Below, piece by piece: positions 51,271-59,206 of a stretch of DNA of 64,000 nt. Numbering within the stretch: the stretch's first letter is position 1; each line of letters starts with the position of its first letter. The notes under the pieces were generated by a model. The model was not told where the DNA came from. It saw nothing but the letters and a program-made list of their open reading frames with translations, and searched no databases. The stretch is from Treponema sp. UBA3862 (GTDB lineage Bacteria; Spirochaetota; Spirochaetia; Treponematales; Treponemataceae). The DNA is taken from the NCBI GenBank assembly GCA_002392405.1, contig DGGY01000019.1, positions 4,829 through 68,828 on the forward strand. The letters are read 5' to 3'. Both the position numbers and the translations under genes were made by a program.

Positions 51271-52110
51271 TCAGTTTTTTTTCCATTCATCAATAAATTC
51301 AATCATAAACTGCTGGACATTACTGAACCACTTTTTCTGGAATGCCACAGCCTTTTTACCTATGTAGCGGAAATGCCAGCTTTCCCAGCGGTAACCTGTA
51401 ACATCTTCATAGCCTTCAGGAAAACTTAAACTCCAGCCAAAATCTGCTGCATTTTTATACACCCACTGCCCTTCAGCCGTACCTGCAAAAGCATCGTCAA
51501 CCGGTGCAAAATCAAGTGCAAGTCCAAGCTGATGCTGGCTGGTTCCTTCCCGCGCACTTTCTCTTTCAGCTTCTTCAAGACCGTCTACTTTTACCCAGTA
51601 AGCAAAAAGATTTTTCTGATATTCATAAGAGCGGTAAGTTGAACTTACAGTCAGAGTTACTCCATCCTTCTTTGCAGCCTCTCCCATTTCTTTTAATGCA
51701 TCATATGCTTCACGGCGGAGACTGAGGGAATTTTTATTTACAAGAAAAGCGCTGTTCGATTCTAAATGAACAAGATCATGCGGCTCATAATCTGAGCCCA
51801 CGGTATGTTTTTTATCTATAAGAAAAAAAGGGCTTAAATCGTTTTCAGAAAAGTTTTTTTCATCTTCCAAAACTTCCCTTAAATCACTTAAAAACTCAGC
51901 TGCATTACCGTTTATAATTCCTTCCTGACAGCGGCTGCTCATGCTTTTTATTACACGGGAAAGTTTTTCAAGCTCAGGATTTTCTACTGCATAATTCAAC
52001 GGCTGAGTTTCCTTAACAGCCATTAAATCCTCTGATTGTACCTGTGTTTTTTTTGTACGGCAGGAAGTTACAAGCAGAACAAAAGACAAAAATAAGAGAA
52101 GCTTTTTCAT
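51271..52110 (-). CDS. VanY-type D,D-carboxypeptidase lipoprotein (M15B)
   Basis: 279 residues. Lipobox VTSC (C17). The M15B zinc site is complete: SxHQLGLALDF with H193 and D200, and WHFRYIG with H246. It should trim the D-Ala-D-Ala end of peptidoglycan side chains at the cell surface. It begins 3 bases after the STAS gene, so it belongs to the partner-switching operon, which hints that cell-wall remodelling is under that control (inference). Confidence 0.88.
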   Translation of the reverse strand: MKKLLLFLSFVLLVTSCRTKKTQVQSEDLMAVKETQPLNYAVENPELEKLSRVIKSMSSRCQEGIINGNAAEFLSDLREVLEDEKNFSENDLSPFFLIDKKHTVGSDYEPHDLVHLESNSAFLVNKNSLSLRREAYDALKEMGEAAKKDGVTLTVSSTYRSYEYQKNLFAYWVKVDGLEEAERESAREGTSQHQLGLALDFAPVDDAFAGTAEGQWVYKNAADFGWSLSFPEGYEDVTGYRWESWHFRYIGKKAVAFQKKWFSNVQQFMIEFIDEWKKN

Positions 52111-52113
52111 TTG

Positions 52114-52440
52114 TCAGACAACCTCAGTTACAGAATGAATAAAATAGAAAGTATCAGCAAAACCCGTATCTTCAATCGCCTGTCTTACCTGGGGAGAAGG
52201 ATTCATAATATAAAGGCGGTGACCGTTATCTTCAGCATCGTTAAAGCCAGCCATAATAAGCCCCACTCCCGCAGAATCGATTGCTTCAACAAGAGAAAGG
52301 TCAAGGACAAGGTTAGAATCAATTACAATGCTGTATACTTTGTTTTTAAGTTCATCAAGAGTATAGGAATTGATTACTCCTGAAAGCTCATAAAGAGTGT
52401 AGTTTGAACCGAATTTTTCAACAATTTTAAACGCGTCCAT
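52114..52440 (-). CDS. STAS-domain anti-sigma factor antagonist
   Basis: 108 residues, a single STAS domain like SpoIIAA or RsbV. The phosphoacceptor serine is S56 in AIDSAGVG. Such proteins are switched on when dephosphorylated by SpoIIE/RsbU-type phosphatases and then bind an anti-sigma kinase. Both upstream genes encode such phosphatases; no RsbW-like kinase is present nearby. GGAGG precedes the ATG, 15 bases after the phosphatase stop. Confidence 0.9.
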   Translation of the reverse strand: MDAFKIVEKFGSNYTLYELSGVINSYTLDELKNKVYSIVIDSNLVLDLSLVEAIDSAGVGLIMAGFNDAEDNGHRLYIMNPSPQVRQAIEDTGFADTFYFIHSVTEVV

Positions 52441-52455
52441 CTTTTACGCCTCCAT

Positions 52456-54621
52456 CTATGCCTTATTAGCAAGACGCTTGATTACGAGAATTGAAACGTC
52501 ATCATCAAATTCCTTTGAAAGGAAGTTTGACGCAGTCTGATACATTGAACGGGCCATAACGTCACCTGAATAGGCAGTGCTTTCTGTAATTGATTTCTGA
52601 ATGCGCTCTTTGCCGTACATTTCACCGCGGAGCGATTTAGAGTCAATAAGACCGTCAGTTACAGTAACAACAATATCTCCCGGATTAAGCTTAACTTTCT
52701 TTACTTTAATCAGGTGTCCGATATCCTTTACAAAACCAAGTACCCTTCCTTCACCCTGAATTTCAATAACGTTGTTGTATGAACGGGTATAAAGGAAAAG
52801 GGCCGGAACACCGCAGTTAATGTAATACATGGTATCATCTGTGTAATCAATAAGACCAAACACGCCTTCAAAGAAGGTTCCCTTAGGAAGATTAAAGCGG
52901 ATGAACTGATTGACTTTTTCAACCAGAAGCTTAAAGTCCCTTGTTTCCTGCAGGTAGGTACGGATGATGGACTTGATAATAACCATACTCATGGAAGCAG
53001 AAATACCCTTTCCGCTCAGATCGCCCATTACAAAAATGTGACGGTTTTCTGTAAGGCGGATAAGATCGACGAACTCACCGCCGATGTTGTGTGCATGTTC
53101 CATGATGTAGCCGGTATCATATTTAGGATTTTTTACCGGATCCATATTTTCCTGAATTGAAGTGATAATCTGGCTGGACATGCGGATTTCGCGGTTTACA
53201 GTACCGACAATTGACTGGTTGGCAATATTGCGCATGTAGTAACCGAATACAAAAAGGTAAGAATACAGTTTTGTAAAGGTGTTATAGTCATAATCAGCAT
53301 AAATGTTACCGCCGGCCTTTGCACCGAGGGTCATTGCACCGATAACACGGCGACCTTCTGCAAGAAGAATCAGTGCTTCTGAGTTTGTTTTATTAAAGAG
53401 TTTAAGTACATCGCTCTTAATTGATTCAAAAGAATGTCCGTTTTCAACTTCACTCTTAAGGATTACCATTCGTCCCTGGTTGAGCATTGAATCAAAGACA
53501 GGATTTTTAATTTCGAGGGTAACAGGATTTTTTCCTTCCTGGTCAAAAATAGAATTGAGGATATTTTCACTTTCTACAAGAATATGAATTTCTGAAAGAC
53601 CAAGATTATGGATAAAGATATTCTGCATATTGCGGACAATATCTTCAGGTTCACCGGAATAATCGAGTTTAGAAAGCTGCTCTTCAAAAACATCAGCATA
53701 CTGGAACGAACGGAAATACTGTTTTTTTTCAAGGAATTTTGACACCTGATAAGAAATTGTAATTGCAACAGTTACGACAATTGAAATTTCAAATACAAAG
53801 AATGCATGAGATTTTGCAAACTCAGGCCACAGCCTCGGGAAGAAAAAACCTACGATGTAAGCAGGAATAAGATAACTTACAAGGAAGGTAACAATAACAC
53901 CGACAGCATATTTAATGTCATAGAGGAAATTCTGCCTTGAGTTATAGGAAAGAATTACCTGAGTAAAACCGAGCCCCGTAAGGGTAAGTGAAGAAAACAT
54001 CGGAACACGGCCGCGGGCCTTTCCGATAACCCAGATTGCAAACCATCCGAAAATAATTGCTGCTGCATTGAAAACCGATTTCTGCATGTTAAGGCGGTCT
54101 TCACGGTTTTCAGCACGGAGAATCATAATGAGGATTGAAAGACCTGGAAGTCCGACCTGAATTAAAGCACGGAACATTTCATACCAGGTAACAGGGAAGT
54201 AGTTTGTCAGGCGTCCCCTGAAAAGAGGATAAGAATCAACGCTGATACCAAGGAAGTCTGTAATTGTTATTGATGTTACCATTGTGAAGGCAAACCAAAC
54301 AGAAACTCCCGCTAAAATCCATTTAACAGCCCTGACCGGTGCGCTTCGCTTATAGGACGGGAACAAAATACAGTAAATACAAAGGTCTATGGCGTAAACC
54401 GCTGAACAGATAAGCGAAAGACGGAAGAACAGCAGGGTAAGTCTGTCAGGAGAATAAATATTGGCCCAGAGCATTAAAGCCATGAAGGCAAAGGCACCTG
54501 CAAGAAAAACACTCATGGAAATGAGGGGATTATCGACATTTTCAGAGGTCTGCCTGTCAATGTAAAAAGCAAGTCCGACGGCAAAGAGAGCCATTACAAG
54601 GTTCAATACAACGTAAATCAT
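52456..54621 (-). CDS. Membrane SpoIIE/RsbU-type PP2C phosphatase with GAF-like domain
   Basis: 721 residues. About eight membrane helices fill 1-290, a GAF-like domain spans about 320-460, and the PP2C SpoIIE domain about 480-720. Metal motifs: GGEFVD at about 514-519 (usual GGDFYD, so the first Asp is Glu), MGDLSGKGISASM with D534, VTVTDGLIDS, and DDDVSILV. Dephosphorylates a STAS antagonist, here the next gene. GGGGAGG before the ATG. The first gene of the pair of phosphatases starts 11 bases upstream. Confidence 0.86.
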   Translation of the reverse strand: MIYVVLNLVMALFAVGLAFYIDRQTSENVDNPLISMSVFLAGAFAFMALMLWANIYSPDRLTLLFFRLSLICSAVYAIDLCIYCILFPSYKRSAPVRAVKWILAGVSVWFAFTMVTSITITDFLGISVDSYPLFRGRLTNYFPVTWYEMFRALIQVGLPGLSILIMILRAENREDRLNMQKSVFNAAAIIFGWFAIWVIGKARGRVPMFSSLTLTGLGFTQVILSYNSRQNFLYDIKYAVGVIVTFLVSYLIPAYIVGFFFPRLWPEFAKSHAFFVFEISIVVTVAITISYQVSKFLEKKQYFRSFQYADVFEEQLSKLDYSGEPEDIVRNMQNIFIHNLGLSEIHILVESENILNSIFDQEGKNPVTLEIKNPVFDSMLNQGRMVILKSEVENGHSFESIKSDVLKLFNKTNSEALILLAEGRRVIGAMTLGAKAGGNIYADYDYNTFTKLYSYLFVFGYYMRNIANQSIVGTVNREIRMSSQIITSIQENMDPVKNPKYDTGYIMEHAHNIGGEFVDLIRLTENRHIFVMGDLSGKGISASMSMVIIKSIIRTYLQETRDFKLLVEKVNQFIRFNLPKGTFFEGVFGLIDYTDDTMYYINCGVPALFLYTRSYNNVIEIQGEGRVLGFVKDIGHLIKVKKVKLNPGDIVVTVTDGLIDSKSLRGEMYGKERIQKSITESTAYSGDVMARSMYQTASNFLSKEFDDDVSILVIKRLANKA

Positions 54622-54632
54622 TTTTTCCTCCC

Positions 54633-56039
54633 CTAGCCCTGAACTTTAGCAACCAGCATAGTCAAGTCATCATGAAGTCTGGTATCCGCATTATAACTGA
54701 ATACAAGATCTGTAATATCCTTAATGAATTCCCTTGGCTCTTTTGCAGCACTCTTTTTAATTGTATCTGTAAAGAGTTCAGTGTCACCAAGTTCAACCTT
54801 ATCTTCATTCATTACTTCAGAAACACCGTCACTGGCCATCATTATAAGGTCACCTGAGAAAAGGCGCTGTTCGCTTACTTCAACTTCATCAATAGGAATA
54901 ATACCGACAATTGAACAGTTCGAAGTAAGGGATTTGATTCTGTAACCATCCGGAGAACGTGTAACAATAATCGGGTCTGACATTGAAGCGTTAACATAGC
55001 GGATTGTCATTTTCTGAGTATCGATAATTCCGATAAAAAGTACCGTATATTTATCCTGAAGATGCATGCCTTTTATGGCTTTATCAATTGCCATAATCAT
55101 TCCAGGAAGATCTTCCTTATTTTCCTTAATCTTAACAGTATTCATTACGAGTCCCATAACTAAGGCAGCGGCAAGACCTTTACCGGAAACGTCACCAAGC
55201 ATTACAAGAGTCTTGTGTTCATCAATGGGAAGAACAGTGTAATAGTCACCTGATACGTTAATAAGCGGTCTGAAATATGCGGCAAGTTTCAAGCGCTCAG
55301 GCTCAGGCATTCTCTGAGGCAGGAAGGAACGCTGGGTTTCAGCAAGCTGTTCCCATTCCTTGGAAAGTTCTGAAATTTCAGAAAGACTTGTAATTGTCTC
55401 TGCCCTGAGCTGGAAGCGTTCAAGTTCTTCAAGGAGTTTCGGAAAAATCGCAAGGTCAAAGCGGCGTGTATAGCGGCAGAAAACGTAAAAATGATGTCCG
55501 TAAGTTGAAATGAAAAAGCCCCGGGCCTTTTTGGATTTAGAAACAATACCTAAATCATCACCGAGGAAGAAAGTTCCGTCTCCCCAGTCTAAAGGATAGT
55601 TTCTTGCAAGTTTATCCATTACAGCCTGGTCATTAGTAATTCTGTTGGGGGAGTTATAAAGAACATAATTAGTCGAACGGTTTACATAAAGGACAGAACA
55701 GTCTGCTTTCTGCTCAAGAAGAGCTGCTATGAGTGTGTAAAAATCCTCCATTGAGTAGCACAGACGGAGTTTTTCCATAAATTCAGTCAGAAAGGCCGTG
55801 GCACCCGTACGCATGACATTACGTTCAAGGGTAATGCGTATCATTCCAAAAACCGTACTGGCAACAAGAACGAGAATACAGAAAAGTACAGCAGTTACTG
55901 CAGTAGGGAATGTATTTGAATAATCTATAAAGTCATTGATTTTTGTCTGAGGAACAAGATAAACAGCCAGAGAAAGAAAAATCAGCGTTACAAAGATATA
56001 AACTAAAATAAAATAAAATCGCCTTCGTGCCTTTAACAT
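54633..56039 (-). CDS. SpoIIE/RsbU-type PP2C phosphatase, membrane anchored
   Basis: 468 residues. Two membrane helices (about 8-28 and 42-64), a linker or GAF-like region to about 210, then the PP2C domain: VSGDYYTVLPI (the usual second Asp is Thr), MLGDVSGKGLAAAL, IMMASDGVSE and LHDDLTMLVAKV. A paralog of the next gene but with a smaller sensory part, so the STAS protein may answer two inputs. Heads the operon, with GGGG before the ATG and a FliA-like promoter 40 bases upstream. Confidence 0.86.
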   Translation of the reverse strand: MLKARRRFYFILVYIFVTLIFLSLAVYLVPQTKINDFIDYSNTFPTAVTAVLFCILVLVASTVFGMIRITLERNVMRTGATAFLTEFMEKLRLCYSMEDFYTLIAALLEQKADCSVLYVNRSTNYVLYNSPNRITNDQAVMDKLARNYPLDWGDGTFFLGDDLGIVSKSKKARGFFISTYGHHFYVFCRYTRRFDLAIFPKLLEELERFQLRAETITSLSEISELSKEWEQLAETQRSFLPQRMPEPERLKLAAYFRPLINVSGDYYTVLPIDEHKTLVMLGDVSGKGLAAALVMGLVMNTVKIKENKEDLPGMIMAIDKAIKGMHLQDKYTVLFIGIIDTQKMTIRYVNASMSDPIIVTRSPDGYRIKSLTSNCSIVGIIPIDEVEVSEQRLFSGDLIMMASDGVSEVMNEDKVELGDTELFTDTIKKSAAKEPREFIKDITDLVFSYNADTRLHDDLTMLVAKVQG

Positions 56040-56079
56040 AAAAACCCCGTTTTTTAATATTTAAAGTTTTCCATTAACA

Positions 56080-56107
56080 GTATCGGCAGTATTGTTCCGA
56101 AACATAA
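56080..56107 (-). promoter_or_regulatory. Possible FliA (sigma28)-type promoter of the partner-switching operon
   Basis: Minus-strand -35-like TTATGTTT (56100-56107), 12 bases, -10 GCCGATAC (56080-56087); FliA consensus is TAAAGTTT-11-GCCGATAA. A weaker sigma70 pair (TTGATT, 16 bases, AATACT) overlaps it. Confidence 0.4.
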
Positions 56108-56135
56108 GGAATCAAACAGATGCGCATTCCATTTA

Positions 56136-57110
56136 TTATTTCAGCATGTCTTTTGTAATTTTATAAACTGATCCGCAGTTATGGCAGATTATTTCAAGAG
56201 GTTCAGGATCTCTTTGAATGATGTCTTCAAGTTCTGCCGGCGGAAGATGCTTTATCTGCTGTGCATAATACTCAGTACTGCAGGGACAGTCAAAAATAAT
56301 GTCACGGTTAAGCACTACGGACGGCTTAAATTCACGGAAAAGTCCGTAAACAACGTCTTCCATATCGCCTCCGTCACTGAACCATTTTCCGATTGAAGGC
56401 ATTGCCTTAAAAGCATTTTCTACACGGATTAAAAGTTTCTCGCTTTCTTCACTGCGGTTTTCAAGTTCGTTTTCAACCTGCTCAGTTTTTACAGAAGACT
56501 TTCCGCCTGCTTTAGGCATTACCTGAAGGAACATTCCCCCTGCCCCGGTTACACGCCCCTGACTGTCAAACTGAATTGAAGTATTAAAGGCAGTATGAAT
56601 CTGTTCACTCTGCTCAAAATAACAGGCAAGATCCTGAGAAATATTCTTATAGACTATTGGTGTAACACCTGTCTGAGGAGTTTTCATCCCCTCGCCCATA
56701 CGGCTGACACTTAAAGTTCCCTCGCCAAAAAACGGAGCTAAATCCCAGCTTTCAAGAGGCTTATCCACAGGAATTGGATTCTGAAGAAGATGACCGCGTA
56801 CATAACCGGTAGAATCTGCCTCAACACCAAAGCCTACGGCAGGTCCGTTAGTCTCATAGCGGAGAGTAAGATGCTCCCTGCCCTTCATTGTCGGAATCAT
56901 AAGGGCGGCGCAAAGTTCAGCCTGACCTAAAATGTATGTTTCTAAAATTCCAAGATTATGGTTTGCCCTCATCTGGTTTACAAGGCGCGTCCCGTTCAAA
57001 AAGGCACCGCGCACCTGACCGTCCGCCATGACAAAAATTGTCATTTCGTCCTTATGAATTGAATCAAGATGTTTTAATAATTCTTTATCAGTAATTTCAG
57101 CTTTTATCAT
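56136..57110 (-). CDS. hslO: Redox-regulated chaperone Hsp33
   Basis: 324 residues. The redox zinc switch is complete with C275 and C277 in CPCS and C309 and C312 in CHNC. Oxidation of these releases zinc and turns on the holdase that protects unfolded proteins. The N-terminal substrate-binding domain (VRGAFLNGTRLVNQMRANHNLG, GEGTLSVSRMGEG) fits. ATG at 57110 follows a TATAAT by seven bases with no Shine-Dalgarno. A palindrome overlaps its -35 (57140-57161). Confidence 0.93.
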   Translation of the reverse strand: MIKAEITDKELLKHLDSIHKDEMTIFVMADGQVRGAFLNGTRLVNQMRANHNLGILETYILGQAELCAALMIPTMKGREHLTLRYETNGPAVGFGVEADSTGYVRGHLLQNPIPVDKPLESWDLAPFFGEGTLSVSRMGEGMKTPQTGVTPIVYKNISQDLACYFEQSEQIHTAFNTSIQFDSQGRVTGAGGMFLQVMPKAGGKSSVKTEQVENELENRSEESEKLLIRVENAFKAMPSIGKWFSDGGDMEDVVYGLFREFKPSVVLNRDIIFDCPCSTEYYAQQIKHLPPAELEDIIQRDPEPLEIICHNCGSVYKITKDMLK

Positions 57111-57117
57111 AAATAGT

Positions 57118-57146
57118 ATTATATTAAAAATTAAAAGTTAATTCAC
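57118..57146 (-). promoter_or_regulatory. Promoter of hslO
   Basis: Minus-strand -10 TATAAT (57118-57123), 17 bases, weak -35 GTGAAT (57141-57146). Seven bases separate the -10 from the ATG. Confidence 0.5.
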
Positions 57147-57161
57147 TAATCGAAGTGAATT
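57140..57161. promoter_or_regulatory. Palindrome overlapping the hslO -35
   Basis: Perfect 8-bp inverted repeat AATTCACT - 6 bases - AGTGAATT. It covers the hslO -35 and could bind a regulator; it also touches the left arm of the 159-bp palindrome. Confidence 0.45.
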
Positions 57162-57316
57162 TCGAGTTTCAATTTTAATTAAAATAAATCATGCTCCCGG
57201 CAGGAACCGCCCCTTAGAATCCACGAAGTTTGTTTCTTCGAAACAAGCTTAAGTGGATTCAGGGTCGAACCCTGCCTCCGCCTGATTTAAGTCACTTAAT
57301 AATAAAACTCGAAATT
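57158..57316. repeat. 159-bp imperfect palindrome, MITE-like
   Basis: Concentric inverted repeats share one centre near 57238: AATTTCGAGTTT/AAACTCGAAATT (57158-57169 with 57305-57316), GGCAGG/CCTGCC (57199-57204 with 57271-57276), GAATCCAC/GTGGATTC (57217-57224 with 57253-57260) and AAGTTTGTTT/AAACAAGCTT round a CTTCG loop. Both arms also share TAAATCA-type and GCAGG blocks, so the whole element folds as one long hairpin. No target-site duplication is obvious. It encodes no gene. This and the hairpins to 57467 account for the 349-base gap. Confidence 0.7.
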
Positions 57317-57332
57317 ACTCCTATTTAAAATA

Positions 57333-57356
57333 AAAAAACACGGCCTTTAACAGCCG
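57333..57356 (-). terminator. Second, weaker terminator downstream of glyA
   Basis: CGGC/GCCG (57341-57344 with 57353-57356) followed by a T-run on the minus strand, then the same ATTTTAAATAG tract as after the terminator at 57372-57402. Confidence 0.5.
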
Positions 57357-57371
57357 GAAAATACTCTATTT

Positions 57372-57402
57372 AAAATAAAAAACGAGGCCAGGGACGGCCT
57401 CG
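57372..57402 (-). terminator. Main terminator of glyA
   Basis: Perfect 7-bp stem CGAGGCC/GGCCTCG (57383-57389 with 57396-57402), 6-base loop, then T-rich tract TTTTTTATTTTA on the minus strand. Confidence 0.85.
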
Positions 57403-57411
57403 AACACTAAG

Positions 57412-57434
57412 GACAGAAAACAAAGTTTTCTGTC
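57412..57434. other. Perfect 10-bp hairpin after glyA
   Basis: GACAGAAAAC - aaa - GTTTTCTGTC. Lies one base from the next hairpin and between the glyA stop and its terminator. No T-run. Confidence 0.6.
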
Positions 57435-57467
57435 GCAAATAAAAACACAGGAAGTGTTTTTATTTGC
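57435..57467. other. Perfect 14-bp hairpin containing the glyA stop codon
   Basis: GCAAATAAAAACAC - 5 bases - GTGTTTTTATTTGC. The glyA stop codon (57460-57462) is inside the right arm. On the minus strand the RNA would fold as soon as the ribosome leaves, perhaps protecting the 3' end. Confidence 0.6.
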
Positions 57468-58962
57468 AAAAGTTCTTCTTCAGGAAATCAAGATCGAGGT
57501 CCGGATAAAGAACAAACTTTCCTAAGAGAGCCTGAACTCTCTTAGATGCAGCTGCCTTAACGCCTTCATCGAGTTCAATCTTAAGTTTTGCCGGTTTTCC
57601 GTCTTTTGTTACGCCAGGTTTTGTTCCCTTAAGGACAAGGTCAATGATTGCAGCAACTTCTTTCATTTCTGCTTCTTTCATGCCGAGTGTTGTAAGGGCC
57701 GGAGTTCCAAGGCGGAGACCTGATGTATACCATGCACCGTTCTTATCGTAAGGAAGGGCATTGGCATTTACTGTTACACCAGCCTGGAAGAGAGCAGCTT
57801 CTGCCTGTTTTCCTGTAAGGCCGTATGCTTCATAAACGTTTGCAAGCATGAGGTGGTTGTCAGTTCCGTTTGTCTGGAGAGGAACATTAAGTGCCTGAAG
57901 TTCTTTTGCAAGAGCCTGTGCATTTTTAACAACCTGATGTGCATATTCCTGATATTCTTTTGTATTTGCTTCCTTGAATGCAAGTGCTTTTGCAGCCATT
58001 ACATGTGGAAGAGGTCCGCCGAGTACCATCGGACAGCCCTTGTTTACATAGTCTTCAAATTCTTTTTTACAGAGAATCATGGCACCGCGAGGTCCACGGA
58101 GAGTTTTATGAGTTGTAGTTGTTACTACATCTGCCCATTTTACCGGATCATAATCACCCTGGAATACCTTTCCGGCAACAAGGCCTGCAAAATGAGCCAT
58201 ATCAACCATGAGAACAGCTCCGCACTTATCAGCAATTTCGCGGAAACGCTTAAAGTTAATTGCACGAGGATAAGCAGAATAACCTGTCAGAAGGATGAGA
58301 GGTTTTACTTCCATTGCCTGCTTTTCAATTGCATCATAATCAAGAAGACCTGTTTTTTCATCAACTCCGTACGGATGAGATTCAAACATACGGGCAGAAA
58401 TGTTCATTTTGTAACCGTGTGTAAGATGACCGCCGCATGAATAATCAAGACCCATCAGTTTCTGGTTACCGAAACGCTTGCGGAGCTGGTCAAGCTGTTC
58501 TTCAGTAAGGTCGTTGAGTGATTTTACACCGAGTTCTTCAAGAGTCGGAGTTTCTACTTTCGCAGAAAGGATAGCCCAGTATGCAACAAGGTTTGTATCT
58601 GCACCGGAATGCGGCTGAACATAAGCATAATCAGCACCGAAAAGAGCTTCTGCTTCGCGGGCAGCTGTGCTTTCTACAGAGTCAACATTCACACATCCGC
58701 CGTAATATCTGTGTTCCGGATACCCTTCAGCATATTTATCTGTCAGAAGGTTGCCCATAGCAGCCTGTACAGCAAGTGAACTGTAGTTTTCTGAAGCAAT
58801 CAGTTTAAGGTGACTGCGCTGATTTTCGATTTCGTTAACAATATCAGCAGCGATTGATGGATTTACGGAAGCAACCTGCTGAAGGTTTGCAACGTAAGCA
58901 GTCATTGCAACATTTGGTTTTGAGTTGCATGAAGATAAATAATTTTCTAATGGTGAAGCCAT
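57460..58962 (-). CDS. glyA: Serine hydroxymethyltransferase
   Basis: 500 residues, PLP-dependent. It interconverts serine and glycine and feeds one-carbon units into folate. PLP lysine K286 is in TTTTHKTLRGPRGA; HRYYGGC (84-90), QPHSGADTN (116-124) and DMAHFAGLVA (254-263) are standard. An insertion at about 135-170 (VETPTLEELGVKSLNDLTEEQLDQL) makes it longer than the E. coli type of about 417 residues. AGGAG precedes the ATG at 58962. Monocistronic. I saw no glycine riboswitch in its short leader. Confidence 0.95.
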   Translation of the reverse strand: MASPLENYLSSCNSKPNVAMTAYVANLQQVASVNPSIAADIVNEIENQRSHLKLIASENYSSLAVQAAMGNLLTDKYAEGYPEHRYYGGCVNVDSVESTAAREAEALFGADYAYVQPHSGADTNLVAYWAILSAKVETPTLEELGVKSLNDLTEEQLDQLRKRFGNQKLMGLDYSCGGHLTHGYKMNISARMFESHPYGVDEKTGLLDYDAIEKQAMEVKPLILLTGYSAYPRAINFKRFREIADKCGAVLMVDMAHFAGLVAGKVFQGDYDPVKWADVVTTTTHKTLRGPRGAMILCKKEFEDYVNKGCPMVLGGPLPHVMAAKALAFKEANTKEYQEYAHQVVKNAQALAKELQALNVPLQTNGTDNHLMLANVYEAYGLTGKQAEAALFQAGVTVNANALPYDKNGAWYTSGLRLGTPALTTLGMKEAEMKEVAAIIDLVLKGTKPGVTKDGKPAKLKIELDEGVKAAASKRVQALLGKFVLYPDLDLDFLKKNFCK

Positions 58963-58991
58963 AGGGCACTCCTAAAAAAATAGTTGAATAG

Positions 58992-59020
58992 ATAATACAA
59001 AAAATTGCAGTTTTTATCAA
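58992..59020 (-). promoter_or_regulatory. Sigma70 promoter of glyA
   Basis: Minus-strand -35 TTGATA (59015-59020), 17 bases, -10 TATTAT (58992-58997). Leader about 23 bases. Confidence 0.65.
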
Positions 59021-59109
59021 TTAGAGCGGTTTTCTTCTGTATTACCCGAATTTTCCGCCGCACACTTTAAAAATAATCATTATTTATTAGCGTTATAAAA
59101 ATGTAATGA

Positions 59110-59115
59110 TATAAT
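59110..59115 (+). promoter_or_regulatory. -10 element of the tandem diguanylate cyclase operon
   Basis: TATAAT with no good -35. The leader of about 85 bases holds small hairpins (AAGGTT/AACCTT, AAAGG/CCTTT) but no cyclic-di-GMP riboswitch motif that I could find. Confidence 0.4.
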
Positions 59116-59206
59116 TAAAAGATAAAGGTTTTTAACCTTACAGACATAAAAATCTGCGTCATTAAAAGGGAACGCCTTTAAATTATTACAAAACAGAAAG
59201 AACAAA

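Noticed and set aside
57255-57275. T-arm-like GGTTCGACC next to CCCTG in the palindrome, suggesting a tRNA-like fragment
   Set aside because: No acceptor, D or anticodon arms fit; the loop is part of the long palindrome.
58963-59206. Possible glycine riboswitch upstream of glyA
   Set aside because: The promoter leaves a leader of about 23 bases, too short for one, and no riboswitch core is visible.
59122-59206. Cyclic-di-GMP riboswitch before the tandem cyclases
   Set aside because: Small hairpins only; no GEMM-type conserved core seen.
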